Shown: positions 15,868 through 24,554 of the stretch, in pieces
How positions within the stretch are numbered: the first letter of the stretch is position 1
Layout: every line of letters starts with the position of its first letter
DNA from: an uncultured Blautia sp.
GTDB lineage: Bacteria > Bacillota > Clostridia > Lachnospirales > Lachnospiraceae
DNA length: 43,687 nucleotides
Reading direction: 5' to 3'
Assembly: GCA_900551715.1 (NCBI GenBank)
Contig: URXG01000015.1
Span: forward strand, 1 to 43,687
The notes under the pieces: model-generated
Seen by the model: only the letters and a program-made list of their open reading frames with translations
Databases searched by the model: none
Told to the model about the DNA's origin: nothing
Program-made: the position numbers and the translations under genes

Positions 15868-16626
15868 TCAACCAAACCTCCCTGTAATATAATCTTCTGT
15901 TCTCTTGTCCTTCGGCATGGAGAATAATGTATCTGTGTCATTAAACTCCACAACTTCACCCAGAAGGAAGAAGGCTGTTTTGTCAGAGATACGGGTAGCC
16001 TGCTGCATATTATGTGTGACAATTACTATCGTATAATCCCCTTTCAGCTCAAGAGCCAGTTCCTCGATTTTGGAAGTAGAGATGGGGTCCAGGGCTGAAG
16101 TAGGTTCATCCATAAGAAGTACTTCCGGCTGTACAGCAAGTGCTCTGGCAATACAAAGACGCTGTTGCTGTCCACCGGACATACCCAGTGCACTTTTTTT
16201 CAGTCTGTCTTTTACTTCATCCCAGATAGCTGCATCACGGAGAGATTTTTCTACGATCTCATCCAGTTTTGCTTTGGAACGGATACCATGTGTTCTTGGT
16301 CCATAGGCAATATTATCATAGATGCTCATCGGAAACGGATTGGGCTTCTGGAACACCATTCCCACTCTTTTACGAAGATGGTTTACATCCATATCTCCAT
16401 AGATGTCCTCTCCGTCCAGTTCTACTTTGCCGGTGATCTTGCAGCCTTCTACAAGGTCATTCATACGGTTCAGGGATTTCAGAAGTGTAGATTTGCCGCA
16501 GCCACTGGGTCCGATGAAAGCTGTGATCTCTTTTTCCGGAATGTGCATATTGATATCTTTTAACGCATGAAACGCTCCGTAATAGAGGTTCATATCTTCA
16601 ATAGAAAGTTTGATATTGTCAGTCAT
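15868..16626 (-). CDS. pstB: Phosphate ABC transporter ATPase
   Basis: PstB powers phosphate uptake by PstCA from the cytosolic side. The 252-residue protein has all ABC motifs: Walker A GPSGCGKSTLLKSLNRMND, Q-loop MVFQKPNPFPMSIYDNI, signature LGMSGGQQQRLCIARALA, Walker B VLLMDEPTSALDP, and the H-loop IVTHNMQQATRISD. ATG 16626 is preferred over a TTG 21 bases upstream because AAAGGA lies between them. It starts 8 bp after pstA and overlaps the phoU start. Confidence 0.97.
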   Translation of the reverse strand: MTDNIKLSIEDMNLYYGAFHALKDINMHIPEKEITAFIGPSGCGKSTLLKSLNRMNDLVEGCKITGKVELDGEDIYGDMDVNHLRKRVGMVFQKPNPFPMSIYDNIAYGPRTHGIRSKAKLDEIVEKSLRDAAIWDEVKDRLKKSALGMSGGQQQRLCIARALAVQPEVLLMDEPTSALDPISTSKIEELALELKGDYTIVIVTHNMQQATRISDKTAFFLLGEVVEFNDTDTLFSMPKDKRTEDYITGRFG

Positions 16627-16633
16627 GTTTTCT

Positions 16634-17539
16634 TTATCCTTTCGCAATACGTTTTGCCACCATACCGGACAAACCGTTAATGATCAGTACAAATAAGAGA
16701 ATAACAACTGCTGTAGCAGATGCCTGATTCATATGAAGTCCCTCACTGGAAAGTACATACATATGAAGTGCCAGTGTACGTCCGGAACCCATCAGGTTCG
16801 GAATCTGTGCAACAGTACCGGAAGTATAGAGAAGTGCTGCTGTCTCTCCAATGATACGTCCGATGGCAAGGATGATACCTGCCAGAATACCAGGAACTGC
16901 TGATGGTAATACGATTGTAAAGATTGTTCTCAGTTTTCCGGCTCCCAATCCAAAACTTGCTTCTCTGTAAGAATCCGGAACTGCTTTCAGTGCTTCTTCT
17001 GAGGTTCTCATGATCAATGGAAGTACCATGATCACCAGTGTACAGGCACCTGCCAGAAGGGATAAGCCCCAGTGAAGTGCTGTTACAAAGAACAACATAC
17101 CAAAAAGGCCATACACAATAGAAGGAATACCGGAAAGTGTTTCTGCGGTGATACGGATCACCTGCACCAGTTTATTTCCTTTTTTTGCATATTCAACCAG
17201 ATAAATCGCAGCAAAAATACCAATGGGAGCTGCAATCACCAGGGAAAGCGCTGTCATAATGAATGTATTAATAAGAGAGGGCAGCAGGGACACGTTCTCT
17301 GATGTATACTCCAGACTAAAAAGTTCTGGAGTCAGATATGGGATGCCCTTTACCAGAATATATCCTACCAGAAACATCAGTACTGCAAATGTGATCACTG
17401 CAGCCCCTACTGTCAGAAGCGCCAGCACCCCTGAGCCCGGATGAGTGATATAAGAACGTATACGTTCTGATGTTGTTGTCTGATTTCTTTTTTCTATTTT
17501 ATCTACGGACTGATTTATTGTCGCTGCGTTAGTTTGCAT
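16634..17539 (-). CDS. pstA: Phosphate ABC transporter permease PstA
   Basis: One of the two membrane subunits of the phosphate importer. The 301-residue protein has an N-terminal hydrophilic extension of about 35 residues, then about six membrane segments. The permease EAA-type loop is EEALKAVPDSYREASFGLGAGKLRTIF, and AETLSGIPSIVYGLFG is typical of PstA. The ATG at 17539 has AGGAGG seven bases upstream and overlaps the end of pstC by 11 bp, indicating translational coupling. Confidence 0.96.
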   Translation of the reverse strand: MQTNAATINQSVDKIEKRNQTTTSERIRSYITHPGSGVLALLTVGAAVITFAVLMFLVGYILVKGIPYLTPELFSLEYTSENVSLLPSLINTFIMTALSLVIAAPIGIFAAIYLVEYAKKGNKLVQVIRITAETLSGIPSIVYGLFGMLFFVTALHWGLSLLAGACTLVIMVLPLIMRTSEEALKAVPDSYREASFGLGAGKLRTIFTIVLPSAVPGILAGIILAIGRIIGETAALLYTSGTVAQIPNLMGSGRTLALHMYVLSSEGLHMNQASATAVVILLFVLIINGLSGMVAKRIAKG

Positions 17540-18386
17540 TCTCTGACCTCCTGTTCAGTAAAGAAAGGCTCAGGTTAATGATCAGGATAAATACAAAAAG
17601 TACTACACCTGTTGCGATCAGTGCTTCTCTGTGAAGTCCTGTTGCATAACCCATTTCTGTAACAATATTAGCTGTCATGGTTCTGAGACCTTTCAGCAGT
17701 CCTGCTGGCATTCTTGCCTGGTTTCCGGCTACCATGATCACCGCCATTGTTTCGCCGATAGCACGACCGATTCCCAGCACAACAGCTGCCAGAATACCTG
17801 ATTTAGCTGCCGGAAGCATAACTACAAAGATACTTCTTTCCTTCGTAGCACCAAGTGCCAGAGAACCTTCATAATAACTCTCCGGAACACTTCTCAGTGC
17901 TGATTCTGTAGGACCGATAATCGTTGGCAGGATCATGATTCCCAGAAGAAGGGATGCTGCCAGCCAGCTGGTTCCTGTTCCTCCGAAAGTGCTTCTGATC
18001 AGTGGCACCATAAGAACCAGGCCGAAGAAACCGTATACAATAGAAGGAACACCTGCCATCAGTTCGATTCCGGATTTCAGAGGACGGTAAATTTTCTGTG
18101 GACAGTAGCGTGCCATGAATACTGAAGTAAACAGTGCAACAGGCACTCCTACAAGAATTGCGCCACCAGTTACATAAATGCTGGCAATGATCATTGGAAA
18201 GATTCCAAATTTATCATTAGAAGGTTTCCATACAGTTCCCAGCAGGAAATTAAGTGGTCCGATTTTTGCAATAGCCGGGATACCATTCGCAAAAAGGAAC
18301 AGGCAGATCAGAAATACTGCCAGAACCGAAACACAAGCTGCCACCATAAAGACAATCTTCATGGCTTGTTCTTTAAATCTATTCAT
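17529..18386 (-). CDS. pstC: Phosphate ABC transporter permease PstC
   Basis: Partner membrane subunit of PstA. The 285-residue protein has about six membrane segments, the ELMAGVPSIVYGFFGLVLMVP signature, and the EAA loop ESALRSVPESYYEGSLALGATKERSIF that contacts PstB. GAGAGGAAG precedes the ATG. It is separated from pstS by 81 bp containing a strong hairpin, which fits the usual higher expression of the binding protein than of the channel. Confidence 0.96.
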   Translation of the reverse strand: MNRFKEQAMKIVFMVAACVSVLAVFLICLFLFANGIPAIAKIGPLNFLLGTVWKPSNDKFGIFPMIIASIYVTGGAILVGVPVALFTSVFMARYCPQKIYRPLKSGIELMAGVPSIVYGFFGLVLMVPLIRSTFGGTGTSWLAASLLLGIMILPTIIGPTESALRSVPESYYEGSLALGATKERSIFVVMLPAAKSGILAAVVLGIGRAIGETMAVIMVAGNQARMPAGLLKGLRTMTANIVTEMGYATGLHREALIATGVVLFVFILIINLSLSLLNRRSENAN

Positions 18387-18423
18387 ACAGATTGCTTCCT
18401 CTCTTATTTCTGAACATACCAGA

Positions 18424-18441
18424 AGCCCGGTTTGCCGGGCT
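18424..18441 (-). promoter_or_regulatory. Intercistronic hairpin between pstS and pstC
   Basis: AGCCCGG and CCGGGCT form a tight 7-bp GC-rich stem with a 4-nt loop. No T run follows, so it is better read as an mRNA-stabilising or partial-termination element protecting the pstS message. Confidence 0.6.
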
Positions 18442-18467
18442 CCTGATTGTTGTCTCTATACCCTGTT

Positions 18468-19331
18468 TTATTTAGCCAGGTCGTCCCAGTCAGTTGTCTC
18501 ACCTGTGAAGATGGACTTAACCTGATCACTGGTCAGCTCATCAACATCATTGTCATTGTTTACTACAACTGCGATACCGTCTCTTGCAATTTCAGTAGCT
18601 GTAAGGTTTTCACTTGTTTCTTCATCTTTCAGTTCTCTGGAAGCCATACCGATATCGCAGATACCTTCTGCTGCGGAAGTAATACCTGTTGTAGAATCGC
18701 TCTGCTGTACTTCTACAGTGATCTTTCCACCGTTTGCTTTTTCGTACGCTTCTTTCAGTTTCTCCATTACAGGTGTTACAGAAGAAGAACCTGCAACTAC
18801 TACTTTGCCTTCTGCATCACTCTGTTCGTATGCTGCTGCTTTGTCATCAACTTTGATGTATCCGTTATCTTCAACGATCTGCTGTCCATCAGAACTCATG
18901 ATGTAGTTGATAAAATCCTGTGCTGCATCACTGGTCTTTTCACCTGTAATGATATTGAACGGACGAGATACTTTGTATGTATCATTTGCTACATTCTCCG
19001 CGGATGCTTCTGCACCGTCGATCTTGACAGCCTTTACTGTATCATTAAGAGAACCAAGTGAAATATATCCGATTGCATTTTCATCACCTGCAACCGTTGT
19101 CATCATAACAGATGTGCTGTTTGTGATACTTGCATCTTCTGTTGTCATATCTACTTTTTCATCGCCCTGTTTTTCTTCGATTCCAAACAGCTCAATGAAT
19201 GCACCTCTTGTGCCAGATCCGTCTTCTCGGGAGATAACATCAATAGTTCCGCTTGCTGCGCTTACTACAGATGCAAAAACTGTGGTTCCGATCATTGCTG
19301 CTGTTAAAATTGCTGCGATTTTTTTCTTCAT
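18468..19331 (-). CDS. pstS: Phosphate-binding protein PstS with swapped halves
   Basis: The secreted phosphate receptor for PstCAB. The 287-residue protein has a signal peptide (about 1-26, ending SVVSAASG) but no lipobox cysteine. Normal PstS begins with the VAGSSSVTPLME phosphate loop and has the SREDGSGTR loop in its second half. Here the order is reversed: ISREDGSGTRGAF lies at about 33-45, with IGYISLGSLNDTVKAVKIDG and the FINYIMSSDGQQIVEDNGY end block before residue 165. VVVAGSSSVTPVMEKLKEAY starts only at 177, followed by GITSAAEGICDIGMASREL and the end KSIFTGETTDWDDLAK. This is a circular permutation of the family. All phosphate-contact motifs are present. RBS is GAGGAG. Confidence 0.9.
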   Translation of the reverse strand: MKKKIAAILTAAMIGTTVFASVVSAASGTIDVISREDGSGTRGAFIELFGIEEKQGDEKVDMTTEDASITNSTSVMMTTVAGDENAIGYISLGSLNDTVKAVKIDGAEASAENVANDTYKVSRPFNIITGEKTSDAAQDFINYIMSSDGQQIVEDNGYIKVDDKAAAYEQSDAEGKVVVAGSSSVTPVMEKLKEAYEKANGGKITVEVQQSDSTTGITSAAEGICDIGMASRELKDEETSENLTATEIARDGIAVVVNNDNDVDELTSDQVKSIFTGETTDWDDLAK

Positions 19332-19389
19332 GATTAATTTCTCCTCTTTATCTTGCTTTATTTAATTGTTTTCCTTATTGACAAGTGCA

Positions 19390-19445
19390 ATTATAGGGAG
19401 AAAAAGTAAAATACAAAATCCTGTTGGTGTAAAATCTTTGTAAAA
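19390..19445 (-). promoter_or_regulatory. pst promoter with Pho-box-like repeats
   Basis: On the minus strand two TTTTACA direct repeats (19439-19445 and 19428-19434) are spaced exactly 11 bp, followed by a weak -35 TTTTGT (19413-19418), 17 bp and a TATAAT -10 (19390-19395). Direct TT-ACA repeats with an 11-bp period upstream of a poor -35 match the PhoP/PhoB activator site layout in Firmicutes. Confidence 0.65.
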
Positions 19446-19478
19446 AAGGAAATCTGCTCTCTCGGACATTTTTCCCAC

Positions 19479-19514
19479 AAAAAAGAGACATCCCCGAAGG
19501 GACATCTCTCTTTT
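19479..19514 (-). terminator. Terminator of the large surface protein gene
   Basis: AAAAGAGA pairs with TCTCTTTT, and inside it TCCC-CGAA-GGGA forms a tetraloop stem; a T run follows on the minus strand. It starts about 37 bp after the stop codon. Confidence 0.75.
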
Positions 19515-19550
19515 GTTTTGAAGGAGTCATTTAAATTTTAACAAATAATA

Positions 19551-22500
19551 CTACTTGACTGTTACCTTAACTTTGCAGGACTTACCGCTTTCTGCATAGC
19601 AGTATACATAGCAGGTTCCTTTCTTCTTAGCTGTGATCACGCCTTTGGCATTTACAGTAGCCACAGCTGCATTGGAAGATGCATAACGAACTTTGCTTAC
19701 ATGATTGGTAAGTTTCTTTCCATTATTCGTTACTGTTGCTTTAACAGTTGCTTTCTTTCCTGCTTTCAAAGATACGGCCTTTTTGTTTACAGTAATAGCT
19801 TTCACTGCGCCGTATTTACCGCCTGTTGTGTTTACATGAAGGGTATCGGATTTTGCTATTTTACCGTTCTTTCCATAAGCAACTACATAATATTTGTAAG
19901 CAGTGCCTTTCTTAAGACCCTTCTGTGTCCATTTGGTAGTACTTGCAGAAACTTTCTTAAGAAGTTTATAACTTCCACCACATTTTGTTCCATAAATTCT
20001 GTAGGATGTTGCATTGGCTGCCTTGGTCCAGGATACTGTTGCACTGGTTTTGGTTGTTGTTGCCTGTGCCATCATTACCTGTACTTTTGCTGCCGGTTTT
20101 GGTGTGTCTGTAGGTTTCGGATCTGGTTTCTGTGCTTCTTTTACTTCGATCTCTGCTGACGGAACTACAAAGTAAGCATATGGAGAAGCAGAAACATAAA
20201 TCTGATATTTGCCGGCTTTTTCTGTCTTCAATACTGCTACACCGTCTTTATCAGTAATTGCATCTGTAGCTTCACCTGTTTCTGTATCCCTGAGAGTCAC
20301 TGTACAGTTCTCTTCTTTTTTAACGGCCATGGACCAGTCTGTGCTCGCAACAGATACCTTGAATTCTTCACCTGCTGTTACACTCTTCGGTACATCCTGG
20401 AAATACAGATATTTATCACTCCAGCTGGTAGTGTCTCCCATCAGGAACAGGGTCATTTCATCCCCATCTTCAAGCACTGCTGCGTTGGAATAGTCAGATA
20501 CATATTTGTTATTTACATAATACATTAATCCAGAAGTCTGAATTCCAAATACAGTACTGATGATACCTGTACTTCCTACCTGGAGATATTTGCCAGGATC
20601 CTGTGCAAACTCTTCTCCGTAAAGTTCGGAATGAACTTTGTAAAGAGCATCTACAACAGTAACTTTGTTCTTGGTAGCTTCTGGTTTATTATAGCCAAAG
20701 ACTGCTGCATCTTTGGCAGTCACCTTAACGGTTGTGGTGTCACCAGGCTGATTGGCAGTTTTGTTTACGTGTACAGTTACATTTGCAACTGCAGTGTTCT
20801 CTGCATTTCTGGCAGCTTTCATTGCTGCTTCCAGTTCGATAACTGCTGCACTTGCTTCTGCCTCTGTTTTGTTTTCTTTGTTGTTTACTTCTTCTGCTTT
20901 GGCGATAGCTGCTTCAAGAGCTGCTTTGGTGCCTTCTTTGTACTGTCCTGCCTCAGATCCCTCTGTAATGCTGTCATTAAGCGCTTTGGCTTCGGTGATC
21001 ATCTCTGCCAGAGAATCCGCAGCTGTCTTGGTTCCCTTAATGGTTACTGTTACAGAAACCGGCTGTTTGTAAAGTTTCTGAAGGACTTTATTCTCCGGAT
21101 ATTTCTTAGCATACTCCCCATAACGCTCACTGCTTAATATAGAAGAAATAGTGATCTGTGTATCGTTTTCTCTTCTGGTTACTACCAGATTCTCATGAGC
21201 AACCACTGCATTATTGGAAGATTTGAATTTATTATATCCTGCCCCTTCCATTTCCCATGGATCATCAAACATGCTGTCCGGAATGATACCTTCGCCTGTT
21301 CTGTTATCATAATTATAAATCCACTTCGGATTGCCATTTTCGTCAAAAATCATTTCCTGGAATGGGTGAAGATTGCCTGTAACAGAATCTTTGTCTGCAT
21401 ACTGGCCATCATTGATTCCGTCAAAGTAATGTGCTTTGGCAGCTTCCATCATATTCAGTTCATCCTGAACATCTGCCTCTGTGATTGGCTTGATGGTTAC
21501 AGGAATATTTTTGACAGCAGTTACACCTTCACGTGTAAAGGTGATGACCAGATTTACAGTTACATCCTCATTGCTTGAAAAACGATCTACAGAAGCTTTG
21601 TATCCATTAACACTGATAGCATCGGAATCAGCAGTTACTTTGATTTCTGATTTTTCAAACACAGAATTTCCATTCTCATCTTCAAATCTGGTAAATCTTG
21701 GAAGCTGAAGGTCAGTCTTACAGTTTTTCAGATCTGCAACTTTGCCAGTTGATCCAAATTCTGTAATCTTATCTTCTGTATAATACTTGTCAAGAAGAGC
21801 TTTCAGCTGTTTTTCTGTAGGTTTTACAGCACCTGTTCCTTTGACTGTCACCTTGAATTCTTTTGTATACGTAGCAAACTCGGATATACTTTCAACATTT
21901 GTATTTATGGAGTTGTCATTAACCTGGAAGGTTGCTGTCAGAGTCACTTCTTTGTCTTCCGGCTGTGCATGGACAGTTCCCTTCTTAGAATCTGTAATAG
22001 AATCATATCCTGTCTTGTCAATGCTGATCACATCTGTGTCAGAAGAAGTCCATGTAATCTTTGACCATGCTGTTCTGGCACTGCTTGTCATGATCTGTGG
22101 CAGGGTAAGATCTGAAGTTACTTCTGTCTGATCTTTATTGGAACCCTTGATATGGTCCCAGGTAAGGCTGTCCTTTTCAGCTTCGATCTTGGTATTGTAA
22201 TGGTCACGATCCCAGCCTACAGTCGCTGTGCTGCTCTTTGTTTCTGCTTTCGCACCATTTTTTTCAATAATATATACAACGCCTACATTACTGAAATTCA
22301 TTCCCCAGGAATTCAGAGTATCTGCTTTATTGTAATGGATGGTTCCATCAGCACTGATGATATCTTCGTTTTCACTGGATTTCACAGTAATGGTCACACC
22401 TGTGGTATCAACATCTGTATAAGTGCTAATTTTGGTCTTTACAACATCAAGAATGTTTTTGTCTTTTGCAAAGTTTGGACGCATTGCGCCTTCTTTGTCA

Positions 22501-24299
22501 AATAATGCCTTGATCGCATCTACAGTCTGCTGATCTTTGGTGTCAACCGGTTTCCTTTTCATCGGTACAGAAATCGTATCTGTGTCTTTTTTGCCATCTG
22601 GGGTATAAGTCACAGAACCTTTTTCGTATCCGGCTGCCTGTACAGAGATTGTATATTCCACACCCTTTTTCAAGGTGTATTTTCCATCTGCATCTGCTTT
22701 TACATAATTTGTAAATGGATTCTGGTAATAATCACTGTAATCCTGATAGGATACTTCAACTGTTGCACCTTTGACCACTGTTGTGTCTTCACTGTCCACA
22801 GCCTGAATGACAGCTTTACATTCTGCAAACTCAACTGCATCCTTCTGCATGGTCACAGGTACTTCAATATTTTCTTCTGTGCCGGACGGTTTGTAAGTGC
22901 CTGTTGCATCTTTGTATCCTTTTGCTTTGACAGTATAACTATAGGTAGTATTCTTATTCATAGTGTAACTGCCATCGGCATTTGGAGTAAGAGTGACTGT
23001 TTCCGGATCACCCCAATCATCTTCGTCTTCATAAGTAACGGTTACAGTAGCACCTTCAACTGCTGTAGTGCCATCTGCTTCCACTGGCTTGATAGATACT
23101 GCATATTTGCTGATGTCTTTTGTAAGTTCTACATTAATTGTCTCATCACTGCCTGCTGTGAAAGATCCACTGGCTAACTTATAATTGGCAGCCTCTACGG
23201 TATAATTATAAGATATTCCATCTACCAGATGATAACTTCCGTCTGCTTCTGGCTTTACAGTGTCATAATAACCTTTTTTTACAGAAATTGTAGGATTCTC
23301 TATGGTTTTTCTGGAAGCTTTATCAGTTACATTAAACTTGATATTTCTTATTACCTGTTTTTTCAGGGTAACTGTTTTTACTGTATTGACTTCTGTTGGA
23401 TTAAAGATGAAATAACTTTCTTTGTAGTCATTGTAACCACTTTTCTTAACCGTAAGAGTATAGCTTTCTCCTTTTTCCATGGTATAGGAACCATCTGATC
23501 CAGGATATACAGTGCTCCATCCCTTTTCAAGAGTTACGGTTGCGTCTGTGATCGGATTACTATCTTCGTCCTGTACATTGACAGTCATAGTATAAACTGG
23601 TTCAGCTGCTTCCAGAGTAATGGTAAACTCCTGGGTTGCCAGTGCTGCTGTTGCTGCCTGTGTCTCATCATTAATCACATCAGCTGCGGTATCAGAAGAA
23701 AACAGACGGAGTGTGGCTTTAAAGGTCTGTGGCCCCTGATCCGCTGTAGGACGATTGATACCAAGGCTTCCCGGGCTGCTTGGAGTTTTGGAACCCCATT
23801 TTACCCATTCACTGTTAATATACCAGCCTGACTTATATGTACTGGAAGAATTTTCTGTTTTTAAGCGCATACTGGTAATCTCACTCTTACTTCCAGTAAG
23901 CATCTTGTATCCTACTGAATAAGATAATCCATCTTCGCTTTTAACGACTGCATTTCCACCATTGCTGATAATCTTATTCTTGTCAACATAGTTTGCTTTC
24001 AGATATTCAGCTGCCGCGTTCTTGGCATCATCTGTAGTCCCATCATCTCCCACAGCCGGAACTGCTTCTTCATTGCTGAACGTATCCCCAAAATCCAGCC
24101 CTGATGCGTCTGCACCATCTTCGTCTGAGGAGACATCTGTCTGTGCTTCATCTGTCTCTTCCTGTGTCTCTTCTGTTTCCGCTTCTACTGCAATTTCGTC
24201 TACCGAAAAATCTGCCGCAGTAACTGGAACGCCACTGCCTGCGATCATAGATGCTGACAGCATGACCGCCATGAACTTCATCAGTTCTTTTTTCTTCAT
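19551..24299 (-). CDS. Large secreted multidomain protein with DUF4430, B12-riboswitch controlled
   Basis: A 1582-residue exported protein. Domains in order: signal peptide (1-29); acidic low-complexity stretch (30-90); a beta domain (about 95-230); four carboxypeptidase-regulatory-like repeats (about 236-315, 316-395, 396-487, 488-583), each with a pattern like DGSYTMEKGESYTLTVKKSGY; atrophied Ig-like (aBig) domains (about 585-1090; ITWTSSDTDVISID is typical); a helical FIVAR-like module (about 1095-1168); DUF4430 (about 1170-1300; DALYKVH, STGIISTVFGIQ, GLMYYVNNKYV, LEDGDEMTLFLMG); an Ig-like domain; a Pro/Thr linker; FN3 (about 1405-1495); Big_2 (about 1500-1582). No LPXTG, so attachment is unclear. 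DUF4430 is the domain type of the transcobalamin/intrinsic factor C-terminus; with a cobalamin riboswitch upstream, corrinoid binding at the surface is inferred. No btu transporter genes are nearby. Confidence 0.85.
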   Translation of the reverse strand: MKKKELMKFMAVMLSASMIAGSGVPVTAADFSVDEIAVEAETEETQEETDEAQTDVSSDEDGADASGLDFGDTFSNEEAVPAVGDDGTTDDAKNAAAEYLKANYVDKNKIISNGGNAVVKSEDGLSYSVGYKMLTGSKSEITSMRLKTENSSSTYKSGWYINSEWVKWGSKTPSSPGSLGINRPTADQGPQTFKATLRLFSSDTAADVINDETQAATAALATQEFTITLEAAEPVYTMTVNVQDEDSNPITDATVTLEKGWSTVYPGSDGSYTMEKGESYTLTVKKSGYNDYKESYFIFNPTEVNTVKTVTLKKQVIRNIKFNVTDKASRKTIENPTISVKKGYYDTVKPEADGSYHLVDGISYNYTVEAANYKLASGSFTAGSDETINVELTKDISKYAVSIKPVEADGTTAVEGATVTVTYEDEDDWGDPETVTLTPNADGSYTMNKNTTYSYTVKAKGYKDATGTYKPSGTEENIEVPVTMQKDAVEFAECKAVIQAVDSEDTTVVKGATVEVSYQDYSDYYQNPFTNYVKADADGKYTLKKGVEYTISVQAAGYEKGSVTYTPDGKKDTDTISVPMKRKPVDTKDQQTVDAIKALFDKEGAMRPNFAKDKNILDVVKTKISTYTDVDTTGVTITVKSSENEDIISADGTIHYNKADTLNSWGMNFSNVGVVYIIEKNGAKAETKSSTATVGWDRDHYNTKIEAEKDSLTWDHIKGSNKDQTEVTSDLTLPQIMTSSARTAWSKITWTSSDTDVISIDKTGYDSITDSKKGTVHAQPEDKEVTLTATFQVNDNSINTNVESISEFATYTKEFKVTVKGTGAVKPTEKQLKALLDKYYTEDKITEFGSTGKVADLKNCKTDLQLPRFTRFEDENGNSVFEKSEIKVTADSDAISVNGYKASVDRFSSNEDVTVNLVITFTREGVTAVKNIPVTIKPITEADVQDELNMMEAAKAHYFDGINDGQYADKDSVTGNLHPFQEMIFDENGNPKWIYNYDNRTGEGIIPDSMFDDPWEMEGAGYNKFKSSNNAVVAHENLVVTRRENDTQITISSILSSERYGEYAKKYPENKVLQKLYKQPVSVTVTIKGTKTAADSLAEMITEAKALNDSITEGSEAGQYKEGTKAALEAAIAKAEEVNNKENKTEAEASAAVIELEAAMKAARNAENTAVANVTVHVNKTANQPGDTTTVKVTAKDAAVFGYNKPEATKNKVTVVDALYKVHSELYGEEFAQDPGKYLQVGSTGIISTVFGIQTSGLMYYVNNKYVSDYSNAAVLEDGDEMTLFLMGDTTSWSDKYLYFQDVPKSVTAGEEFKVSVASTDWSMAVKKEENCTVTLRDTETGEATDAITDKDGVAVLKTEKAGKYQIYVSASPYAYFVVPSAEIEVKEAQKPDPKPTDTPKPAAKVQVMMAQATTTKTSATVSWTKAANATSYRIYGTKCGGSYKLLKKVSASTTKWTQKGLKKGTAYKYYVVAYGKNGKIAKSDTLHVNTTGGKYGAVKAITVNKKAVSLKAGKKATVKATVTNNGKKLTNHVSKVRYASSNAAVATVNAKGVITAKKKGTCYVYCYAESGKSCKVKVTVK

Positions 24300-24323
24300 T
24301 TCTCTTCCTCCTTTTAAAGAAAT

Positions 24324-24381
24324 AAAAAAAGTCAGACTTCCCCTGTTACCCTATCCAAAGGGCTAACAGCGGATGCTGACT
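24324..24381 (-). terminator. Riboswitch-controlled terminator
   Basis: On the minus strand AGTCAG...CTGTTA-GCCC pairs with GGG-TAACAG...CTGACT and is followed by seven T residues. Its 5' arm starts with the AGTCAG of the B12 box, so aptamer folding and terminator folding compete. It lies about 25 bp upstream of the surface protein start. Confidence 0.75.
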
Positions 24382-24460
24382 CAAAATACAGAAGACATAA
24401 CGTCTGTTCCGGACTCTCACCGGATTATCCATTAATGTAAAAAAATTACCATTCATTTAT
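24331..24460 (-). promoter_or_regulatory. Cobalamin riboswitch
   Basis: On the minus strand the leader contains AATCCGGTGAGAGTCCGGAACAG (written here as AATCCGGTGAGAG at 24414-24426 followed by TCCGGAACAG), the classic P4/P5-P6 core of cobalamin riboswitches. Downstream comes TTCTGTATTTTGAGTCAG, matching the CTGT...GAGTCAG B12-box region of the short class II/AdoCbl-variant type. Conserved core plus overlap with a terminator supports a transcriptional OFF switch for the downstream gene. I could not run a covariance model; the exact 5' boundary is uncertain. Confidence 0.8.
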
Positions 24461-24554
24461 ATGGCAATTCAAAACAACTGTTCAGCTATTATAATAAATC
24501 CACTTTTCATTGTCAAGCATTTATAATAATTGAACAATATTTTTCTTCAACAGA

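Noticed and set aside
19701..20159. Plus-strand frames inside the large surface protein gene
   Set aside because: All are antisense shadows (Cys/Phe/Ser-rich) of an intact 1582-codon gene.
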